This document shows, piece by piece, positions 8,108 through 14,906 of a stretch of 14,906 bases of DNA. The translations under genes were made by a program, and so were the position numbers. Origin of the DNA: Actinomycetes bacterium (GTDB taxonomy: Bacteria > Actinomycetota > Actinomycetes > Actinomycetales > Cellulomonadaceae). Under the pieces are notes generated by a model, which was not told the origin of the DNA, ran no database searches, and saw nothing but the letters and a program-made list of their open reading frames with translations. Each line of letters starts with the position of its first letter. Position 1 is the stretch's first letter. The stretch spans positions 1 to 14,906 of the forward strand of contig JAEWGQ010000317.1 of assembly GCA_023388235.1 (NCBI GenBank), given 5' to 3'.

Positions 8108-9031
8108 CCCCCCACCCCGACCGCCGAGCCGCGCGTGTCGCTGTGGCGCGTCGCGCGCACGCCGCGCATGATCGCGCTCCTCGTCGTCCTGCTCGCCGCC
8201 GCCGCCGTGTGCGGGCGGCTGGGCGCGTGGCAGCTCGAGCGCGCGGAGGTCCGCGGCGCGGCGGCGCAGGCCCAGCGGCTCGCCGAGGTCGAGGCGCAGG
8301 AGCCCGTGCCCCTGGAGGACGTGCTGGCCCCGCAGTCGGCGTTCGACGGGGCCCTGGTCGGGCGGCGGGTCGAGGCGACGGGGCGGTACGAGGCGGACGG
8401 CCAGCTGCTCGTGACGGGCCGGGCCCTCGACGGGCGGACCGGCTCCCTCGTGCTCACGCCGCTGCGGGTGGCGTCCGCCGACCCCGGCGCCGACGGCGCG
8501 GTGCTGCCCGTCGTGCGCGGCTGGGTGGCCGGGGACGACCCGGGCGACCCGCTGCTGGACGTCCCGGAGGGGCAGGTCACCGTCACCGGCTATTTGCAGG
8601 CGTCCGAGGACTCGGGGGAGCCGCACGGCGACCAGGCCCCGGGGACCACCGACAGCATCTCCTCGGCCGAGCTGGTCGCCGTCTGGGGCGGCCCGATCTG
8701 GACCGGGTACGCGGTGCTCACCTCGTCCGAGCCCGCGCAGCCGTCCGGGATCGCGCTGCTGCCGCCGCCCACGCGGTCCGGGACCGGGCTGAACATCCAG
8801 AACCTCGGGTACGCGGCGCAGTGGTTCGTGTTCGGCGGCTTCGCGGTGTTCCTGTGGGTGCGGCTGCTCAAGGACGAGGTGCTGCGCGAGTCGGGGGCGT
8901 TCGAGCCCGTGGCGGCGGGCGGCCCGGACGCACCTGGCGCCGCGGACGCCGCGGACGAGCCCGCGGCGGCGGACGCCGCGGACCTGCCGGCCGCGGACGG
9001 CGCGGACGAGCCCGCACCGCCCGCGACCTGA
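8105..9031 (+). CDS. SURF1-family cytochrome oxidase biogenesis protein
   Basis: Membrane protein of the SURF1/Shy1 family, 308 aa, expected to help assemble an aa3-type cytochrome c oxidase (family knowledge; no oxidase genes are in the window). One N-terminal membrane segment (about 20-40) runs straight into the hallmark LGAWQLERAE motif (39-48). An extracytoplasmic domain follows, with the family-typical VVRGWV stretch. Near the C-terminus the GYAAQWFVFGG motif (235-245) lies in a second membrane segment (about 237-258). The last 35 or so residues are a low-complexity Ala/Asp/Glu/Pro tail not typical of the core family. GTG 8105 is chosen from the -10 spacing and because the N-terminal membrane anchor begins soon after. 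The upstream frame extends to 7745 but overlaps xfp and looks spurious. The gene ends 15 bases from the converging ABC gene. Confidence 0.88.
   Translation: MPPTPTAEPRVSLWRVARTPRMIALLVVLLAAAAVCGRLGAWQLERAEVRGAAAQAQRLAEVEAQEPVPLEDVLAPQSAFDGALVGRRVEATGRYEADGQLLVTGRALDGRTGSLVLTPLRVASADPGADGAVLPVVRGWVAGDDPGDPLLDVPEGQVTVTGYLQASEDSGEPHGDQAPGTTDSISSAELVAVWGGPIWTGYAVLTSSEPAQPSGIALLPPPTRSGTGLNIQNLGYAAQWFVFGGFAVFLWVRLLKDEVLRESGAFEPVAAGGPDAPGAADAADEPAAADAADLPAADGADEPAPPAT
8950..9015 (+). repeat. Repetitive Ala/Asp-rich tail of the SURF1 gene
   Basis: CGCGGACGAGCCCGC occurs perfectly at 8950-8964 and 9001-9015, with shorter GCGGACGCC-like copies between. The repeats encode an acidic AADEPAA-like tail. 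They are probably slippage-derived low complexity rather than a functional DNA repeat. Confidence 0.6.
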
Positions 9032-9046
9032 CGCGGACCGCCCCCG

Positions 9047-10780
9047 CTACTCCTGCTGCCAGGAGCGCCACAGCGAGGCGTAGTCCCCGCCCGCGGCGAC
9101 CAGCTCGTCGTGCGGCCCGATCTCGCTGATCCGCCCGGCGTCCACCACGGCGACGCGGTCGGCGTCGTGCGCCGTGTGCAGCCGGTGCGCGATCGCGACG
9201 ACCGTCCGGCCCTCGAGCACCGCCGACAGCGACCGCTCCAGGTGCCGCGCGGCGCGCGGGTCCAGCAGCGAGGTCGCCTCGTCCAGCACCAGGGTGTGCG
9301 GGTCCAGCAGCACCAGGCGGGCCAGCGCCACCTGCTGGGCCTGCGCCGGGGTCAGCGGCACGCCGCCCGAGCCCACCTCGGTCGCCAGGCCGGCGGGCAT
9401 AGACTCGACCCACTCCCAGGCGTCGACCGCCCGCAGCGCGCGCTCGAGGGACGCGTCGTCCGCGTCCGGGTCGGCGAGCCGCAGGTTGTCGGCGAGCGGG
9501 CCGACGAACACGTGGTGCTCCTGCGTGACCAGGGCGACGTGCCCGCGCAGGTCGTCCAGCGGCAGGTCCACCAGCGGCACGTCGCCGACGGTGACCGCGC
9601 CGTCCGTGGGCGGGTGGATGCCCGCGAGCATCCGGCCCAGGGTCGACTTGCCCGCGCCGGACGGCCCCACCACGGCGAGCCGCTCGCCGGTGCGCAGGGT
9701 CAGGTCGACGCCGTGCAGCACGTCGTGGCCCGGGCGGTAGGCGTACCGCACGCCGCGGGCGACGACCGACTCGTCGGCGGGCCGCGCGTCCCGGGCCGTG
9801 CGGTCGGGGGCCACGTCGGCGACGCCGAGGATGCGGGCGAGCGACGTCGCGCCCACCTGGATCTCGTCCAGCCAGAAGATCAGCTCGCCGATGGGGTGGA
9901 TGATCTGCATCGCGTACAGGGCGATCGTCGTCACCGCGCCGACCGTGGCGTCCCCGGTCGAGATCAGGTACGCGCCCCAGGCCAGCACCGCGACCACGGG
10001 CAGGATGAACGCGGTGTCCACGCCGGGGAACAGCACGGAGCGCAGGTCCAGCGTCCGGCTCTCCGCGGCGAACGCCTCCCGCAGGTCGGCGTCGAGCCGG
10101 GCCCGCCGCCGCGCCCCGAGGCCGAGCGCGTCCACGGTCCGGGCGCCCTCCACCGACTCGGTGATCGTGCCGTTGATCGTGGCGTAGGCGGCGGACTCCC
10201 GCAGGTACGCGGGGGCCGCGCGGCGCAGGTACCACCGGGTGACGCCGAGCAGCAGCGGCAGCCCGGCCAGCAGGCCGAGCGCGACCAGCGCGTTGGTCGC
10301 CACCGCCGCGACCGCCGTCAGCGCGATGGTCGCCGCGGTCACGAGGATCCGCGGCACGCCGAACCGGACCGTGTACTGCACGCGGTCGATGTCGGTCGTC
10401 GTGCGGGCGACCAGGTCGCCGGTCCCCGCGCGCTCCACGGTCGACAGCGGCAGCCGGGTCACGGTCGCGACGAACTCCTCGCGCAGGTCCGCGAACACCG
10501 TCTCGCCGAGCACCATCGCGGTGCGCTGGGCGTACCGGATGAGCACGGTCTGCGCGAGGACGGCGACGACCAGCACGAGGATCGTGCGGTCGACGGCGGA
10601 CGTGGTGGTGCCGTCCGCGACGGCGTCCACCAGGCGGCCCAGCAACCAGGGGCCGGCCAGGCCGGCGGTGGCGGCGAGGACGTGCAGAACCACGACCAGC
10701 GCCAGGCCGCGGCGGTGGCGGCGCAGCAGCGCGGCCGTGTGCCGGCGCAGCGCGCCCGGGTCAGCGACGGGCAGCTTCAC
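9047..10780 (-). CDS. ABC exporter half-transporter, subunit B (intact Walker motifs, LTPAQ signature)
   Basis: ABC-type exporter half-transporter, 577 aa: a six-helix transmembrane domain (about 20-310) followed by an ATPase domain (about 335-577). Walker A GPSGAGKST (372-380, K378), Q-loop Q420, Walker B with D500-E501 followed by ATSLLD, and H-loop H532 are all intact. The signature motif is degenerate: L476-T-P-A-Q instead of LSGGQ. The GTG start at 10780 has a strong GGAGG six bases before it and overlaps the end of the upstream ABC gene by 20 bases. The two are almost certainly one operon and one heterodimer. Substrate is unknown; related exporters move drugs, lipids or peptides. The stop faces the SURF1 stop across 15 bases, with no terminator between. 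Confidence 0.92.
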   Translation of the reverse strand: MKLPVADPGALRRHTAALLRRHRRGLALVVVLHVLAATAGLAGPWLLGRLVDAVADGTTTSAVDRTILVLVVAVLAQTVLIRYAQRTAMVLGETVFADLREEFVATVTRLPLSTVERAGTGDLVARTTTDIDRVQYTVRFGVPRILVTAATIALTAVAAVATNALVALGLLAGLPLLLGVTRWYLRRAAPAYLRESAAYATINGTITESVEGARTVDALGLGARRRARLDADLREAFAAESRTLDLRSVLFPGVDTAFILPVVAVLAWGAYLISTGDATVGAVTTIALYAMQIIHPIGELIFWLDEIQVGATSLARILGVADVAPDRTARDARPADESVVARGVRYAYRPGHDVLHGVDLTLRTGERLAVVGPSGAGKSTLGRMLAGIHPPTDGAVTVGDVPLVDLPLDDLRGHVALVTQEHHVFVGPLADNLRLADPDADDASLERALRAVDAWEWVESMPAGLATEVGSGGVPLTPAQAQQVALARLVLLDPHTLVLDEATSLLDPRAARHLERSLSAVLEGRTVVAIAHRLHTAHDADRVAVVDAGRISEIGPHDELVAAGGDYASLWRSWQQE

Positions 10781-12713
10781 GGCTCACCTCCGGTCGGTCG
10801 GTGGGGTCGGCGGGGTCGACGGGGTCGACGGGGTCGGCGGGGTGGGTCTCGCCGGCCGGGCCGGTGACCTCGTGCGGGCCGGGCCCGGCGTGCGGTTCGG
10901 GCACCTCGTGCGGGGGTGCCTCGGGGTCGTCCGCCCGCGAGACCACCGCGCGGTACGCCGCGCCCACCGCGTCCCGGGCGGACACGAGGTCGCGGTGCCG
11001 GCCCGTCGCGACGACGCGGCCGCCGGCCACCAGCGCGACCTCGTCCACCACGTCGAGCACCAGCGGGCTGGCGGTGACCACGACCGTCGTCGCGCCGCGG
11101 CGGGCGTCGGCCAGCCGCCGGGCGATCCGCGCCTCGGTGTGCGCGTCCACCGCGCTCGTCGGCTCGACGAGCACGAGCACCTCGGCGCCGGTGAGCAGGG
11201 CACGCGCCAGCGCCACGCGCTGCCGCTGCCCGCCGGACAGCGAGCGGCCCTTCTCCTCGACCTCGCCGTCCAGCCCGCCGGGCACGGAGTCCAGCACGTC
11301 GGCGGCGTCGGCGACCGTCATGGCGGCGAGCAGCGCGTCGCGGTCCGCGCCGCCGCGCACGTCGAGCTCGTCCGCCAGGCGCCCGGTGAACAGGTGCGGC
11401 GTCGACTCGGCCACGACGACCCGCCCGCGGACGTCACGGAGCGCCAGCTCGTGCAGCAGGGTGCGGCCCCAGCGGACGCCGGACAGCGGCGCGTCGGCCG
11501 CGCCGGACCCGTCCGTCCCGTCCCCCGCAGCGTCGTCGTCCGCGGCGCGGCGGGACGGCCCGAGCCGCCCGAGCCGCAGCGCGATGCGCGCGGTCTCGTC
11601 CGGGTCGGCGCTGACCAGGGCCGTGATCCGGCCGGGCCGGACCACGACGCCGCTGGCCTCGTCCACCAGCTCCTCGCCCGGACCGGGCGCGGGCGCCGGG
11701 TCCGCCGGGTCGTCCGCGCCGGCGACCGGCACCGACAGCACCCGGATGATCTTGCGCGCGCCGACGACCGCGCGAGTCACGACCCGGATCGCCTCGCTGG
11801 CCGTCCACAGCGGCTGGGTGAGGAAGGCCGCGAACCCGTAGAACGACACGAGCTGGCCGGGGGAGATGTCGCCCGCCAGCGCCAGCCGGGCGCCGGCCCA
11901 GACCACGACCGCGAGGAACAGCCCGGGCAGCAGCGTCTGCAGGGCGTCCAGCAGCGACTGCGTCTGCGACACGCGCACGCCCGCCGCCCGCACCCGCTGC
12001 GACTGCGCGCGGTACCGGCCGGCGAACACGTCCTCGCCGCCGATGCCGCGCAGGATCCGCAGGCCCGAGACCGTGTCGGCGCCCAGCGTCGTCAGCCGGC
12101 CGGTGGCCTCGCGCTGCTCCGCCTGGCGCCGCTGCAGCGGACGGACCAGCAGCGACAGCACGCCGACGACGACCGGGAGGCCGAGCAGGACGAGCAGCCC
12201 GAGCGGCACCGAGGTCCGCAGCAGCAGGGCGCCCAGCGTCAGGTACGCCGCCACCCCGCCGACCAGGCGCGGCAGGATCGCGAACACCTCGCCCATCCGC
12301 AGGGCGTCGGAGGCGACGGTGGCGACGACCTCGCCCGTGGGCAGCACGTCGGTGACGGCGTCGCCCGTGCGGGTCACGTGGTGCCCGACCTGCTGGGAGG
12401 ACGCGAACGCGGCGCGCAGCCAGTTCTCGACCTCGAGCCGGTGGCCCCAGACGTTCGCGCCGACCTGCACCAGGCCCAGCGCGGCGAGCGCGAGGCAGCC
12501 GAGCCACAGCTGCCGGCCCAGGCCGTGCTCGAGCCCGCCGTCGACGATCCGCCCGAGCTGCCAGGGCAGCAGCGCGGCCGCGACGTTCCCCACGACGGCG
12601 ACCGCCGTGGCGCCCGCGAGCACGCCGGCCTGCCGGCGCCCCTGCCACAGCAGCAGGCGGGCCGGTCCGGTCAGCGGGGGGCGGCCGGGATCCGGCAGCG
12701 GGAGAGGGCGCAC
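10761..12713 (-). CDS. ABC exporter half-transporter, subunit A (degenerate ATP site, canonical LSGGQ)
   Basis: Partner half-transporter, 650 aa: six-helix transmembrane domain (about 28-315) and an ATPase domain from about 350. The Walker A region reads LVSADPDETA (366-375), with no GK[ST]; the lysine position is T374. The Q-loop residue is E436, the Walker B Asp is V516 and the H-loop His is S549. By contrast L492-S-G-G-Q, the E517 that follows the Walker B position, and the SAVD D-loop are kept. It should donate LSGGQ to subunit B but probably cannot hydrolyse, or perhaps bind, ATP at its own site. An Asp/Gly-rich insert (about 391-408) and a DP-repeat tail are unusual. GTG 12713 is chosen from a TAGCGT -10 and the start of family-like sequence. 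TTG 12722 is an alternative, and the frame reaching 13040 overlaps the DUF3817 gene and is rejected. Confidence 0.88.
   Translation of the reverse strand: MRPLPLPDPGRPPLTGPARLLLWQGRRQAGVLAGATAVAVVGNVAAALLPWQLGRIVDGGLEHGLGRQLWLGCLALAALGLVQVGANVWGHRLEVENWLRAAFASSQQVGHHVTRTGDAVTDVLPTGEVVATVASDALRMGEVFAILPRLVGGVAAYLTLGALLLRTSVPLGLLVLLGLPVVVGVLSLLVRPLQRRQAEQREATGRLTTLGADTVSGLRILRGIGGEDVFAGRYRAQSQRVRAAGVRVSQTQSLLDALQTLLPGLFLAVVVWAGARLALAGDISPGQLVSFYGFAAFLTQPLWTASEAIRVVTRAVVGARKIIRVLSVPVAGADDPADPAPAPGPGEELVDEASGVVVRPGRITALVSADPDETARIALRLGRLGPSRRAADDDAAGDGTDGSGAADAPLSGVRWGRTLLHELALRDVRGRVVVAESTPHLFTGRLADELDVRGGADRDALLAAMTVADAADVLDSVPGGLDGEVEEKGRSLSGGQRQRVALARALLTGAEVLVLVEPTSAVDAHTEARIARRLADARRGATTVVVTASPLVLDVVDEVALVAGGRVVATGRHRDLVSARDAVGAAYRAVVSRADDPEAPPHEVPEPHAGPGPHEVTGPAGETHPADPVDPVDPADPTDRPEVSREAARR
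10803..10838 (-). repeat. Four tandem 9-base units in the tail of ABC subunit A
   Basis: On the plus strand GGGGTCGRC is repeated four times without a gap, with a fifth diverged copy to 10847. In the gene's frame it encodes a run of (A/V)DP triplets (HPADPVDPVDPADPTD). The copies could vary in number by slippage without shifting the frame, since each unit is three codons. Confidence 0.75.
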
Positions 12714-12721
12714 GAGCGTCA

Positions 12722-12752
12722 ACGCTACGGGTGACCCCCGACACAGCGGCAA
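12722..12752 (-). promoter_or_regulatory. Candidate promoter of the ABC exporter operon
   Basis: On the minus strand TTGCCG (12752-12747) and TAGCGT (12727-12722) are separated by 19 bases. The -10 hexamer ends 8 bases before GTG 12713, so the message would be leaderless or nearly so. The -35 sits inside a dyad (12746-12764). Spacing is slightly long, so confidence is moderate. Confidence 0.4.
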
Positions 12753-12764
12753 GCGTTTTGCCGC
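12746..12764. promoter_or_regulatory. Dyad between the divergent ABC and DUF3817 genes
   Basis: GCGGCAA (12746-12752) and TTGCCGC (12758-12764) are perfect 7-base arms around GCGTT. The dyad overlaps the candidate -35 of the ABC operon and lies 74 bases upstream of the DUF3817 start. It could be an operator acting on one or both genes. The internal AAGCGTTT also fits the loose LacI-family core AANCGNTT, but no regulator gene is nearby. Confidence 0.35.
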
Positions 12765-12837
12765 CGCCCGCTCCGCCCTGGGCGAGAATCGTCGGGACCG
12801 CGCCCGCGCGGTGCACCGCCAGCCGAGAGGACCCCCG

Positions 12838-13254
12838 ATGACCGAGCACGCCACCGCCGGCCAGCAGCCCGCGCCCGCGGACCGTCCCGCCCCCGTCCTG
12901 GAGGGCGCCCGGGGCCGGCTCACCCGGTACCGCGCGATGGCCTGGGTCACCGGCACGATGCTGCTGGTGCTGTGCCTGGAGATGGTGCTCAAGTACGTGT
13001 TCCACCTCAACGGCCGCGACCCCGCGACCGGCGACCTCAACCCCGTGATCGGCAGCTGGGTCGCGATCGTGCACGGCTGGATCTACGTCGTGTACCTCGT
13101 CACGGTCGTGCAGCTGTGGTCGGCGATGCGGTGGTCGCTGGGCCGGCTGGTGACGATGGCGCTCGCGGGCGTCGTCCCCGTCATGTCGTTCGTGCTGGAG
13201 CGCCGGGTGCACGCCGACGCGCTGGCCCGGATCGAGCCCCGGCCCGCCCGCTGA
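12838..13254 (+). CDS. DUF3817 integral membrane protein
   Basis: Small membrane protein of 138 aa matching the DUF3817 family, whose biochemical role is not known. After a Pro/Ala-rich N-terminus come three membrane segments: about 33-55 (with E48 inside), 72-94 (containing [10 protein letters not shown], the best-conserved family stretch) and 101-120. A short charged C-terminal tail follows. The ATG at 12838 has a GAGAGGA Shine-Dalgarno about seven bases upstream. The gene lies just before guaA in the same direction with a 50-base gap, a pairing I recall as common in actinobacteria. guaA appears to have its own promoter, so co-transcription is not required. Confidence 0.87.
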   Translation: MTEHATAGQQPAPADRPAPVLEGARGRLTRYRAMAWVTGTMLLVLCLEMVLKYVFHLNGRDPATGDLNPVIGSWVAIVHGWIYVVYLVTVVQLWSAMRWSLGRLVTMALAGVVPVMSFVLERRVHADALARIEPRPAR

Positions 13255-13262
13255 GCGACGCG

Positions 13263-13280
13263 GGGCGGGGGAACCCGCCC
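13263..13280 (+). terminator. Hairpin between the DUF3817 gene and guaA, overlapping the guaA -35 zone
   Basis: GGGCGGG-GGAA-CCCGCCC has perfect 7-base arms. It starts 9 bases after the DUF3817 stop and has no T-run. It may end the DUF3817 transcript. The place where a guaA -35 is expected (about 13270-13275) falls inside the hairpin, so a regulatory role is also possible. Confidence 0.5.
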
Positions 13281-13292
13281 GTCCGCCGCGGC

Positions 13293-13304
13293 TACCCTGG
13301 TGCG

Positions 13305-13307
<3 letters not shown>
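13293..13307 (+). promoter_or_regulatory. -10 element and predicted leaderless start of guaA
   Basis: TACCCT (13293-13298) is followed by six bases (GGTGCG) and GTG at 13305. The layout matches that of the SURF1 gene. No Shine-Dalgarno is visible, so a leaderless mRNA starting at the GTG is predicted. Confidence 0.65.

Positions 13308-14906
<1,599 letters not shown>

Noticed and set aside
10761..12713. ABC subunit A as a pseudogene
   Set aside because: The frame is intact over 650 codons, LSGGQ and the D-loop are kept, and the losses mirror those in subunit B. This fits a specialised heterodimer better than decay.
10239..12734. Long plus-strand open frame opposite the ABC genes
   Set aside because: The real ABC domains are on the minus strand. 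This frame has the arginine-rich, motif-free look of a shadow and crosses the overlap of two real genes.
12714..13040. N-terminal extension of ABC subunit A
   Set aside because: It would overlap the DUF3817 gene on the opposite strand. The translated extension has no family character.
13255..13304. Purine riboswitch upstream of guaA
   Set aside because: The gap is only 50 bases, holds a single short GC hairpin, and guaA appears leaderless; no aptamer-like structure is present.

Overview
This is chromosomal DNA from a very GC-rich actinobacterium. Coding regions show strong G/C preference at third positions, there are GTG starts, guaA sits beside a DUF3817 gene, and phosphoketolase sits beside pta-ackA. 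The mix fits the Micrococcales, with a Cellulomonas-like organism my best guess (inference from gene content only). I see no insertion sequence, phage gene, CRISPR array, RNA gene or compositional island. The window reads as ordinary core and near-core genome.

Left part (1-7848), all on the minus strand. At the left edge is a truncated signalling protein with TPR-like helices followed by a GGDEF diguanylate cyclase domain. Next comes a carbon and energy module read right to left: xfp (phosphoketolase), a strong intrinsic terminator, then pta and ackA with a 4-base overlap, then a second terminator hairpin. Xfp splits xylulose-5-P or fructose-6-P to give acetyl phosphate. AckA turns acetyl phosphate into acetate plus ATP, and Pta interconverts it with acetyl-CoA. 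Together they form a complete phosphoketolase-to-acetate/acetyl-CoA bypass.

Middle part (8105-12713). A SURF1-family cytochrome oxidase biogenesis protein is on the plus strand and faces, tail to tail, a two-gene ABC exporter on the minus strand. The exporter subunits are degenerate in complementary ways. The upstream subunit has lost the Walker A lysine, Q-loop, Walker B aspartate and H-loop histidine but keeps LSGGQ. The downstream subunit keeps all of those but has LTPAQ instead of LSGGQ. A heterodimer would therefore have exactly one complete ATPase site.

Right part (12838-14906), plus strand. A small DUF3817 membrane protein is followed by guaA (GMP synthase), whose stop codon is the last base of the window. 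The SURF1 gene and guaA share a near-identical start arrangement, TACCNT-N6-GTG, which predicts leaderless transcripts.

I did not find a convincing new system. The most rewarding points are the asymmetric ABC pair, the matching leaderless starts, and several palindromes in promoter-containing gaps (1773-1799, 7871-7886, 12746-12764, 13263-13280).
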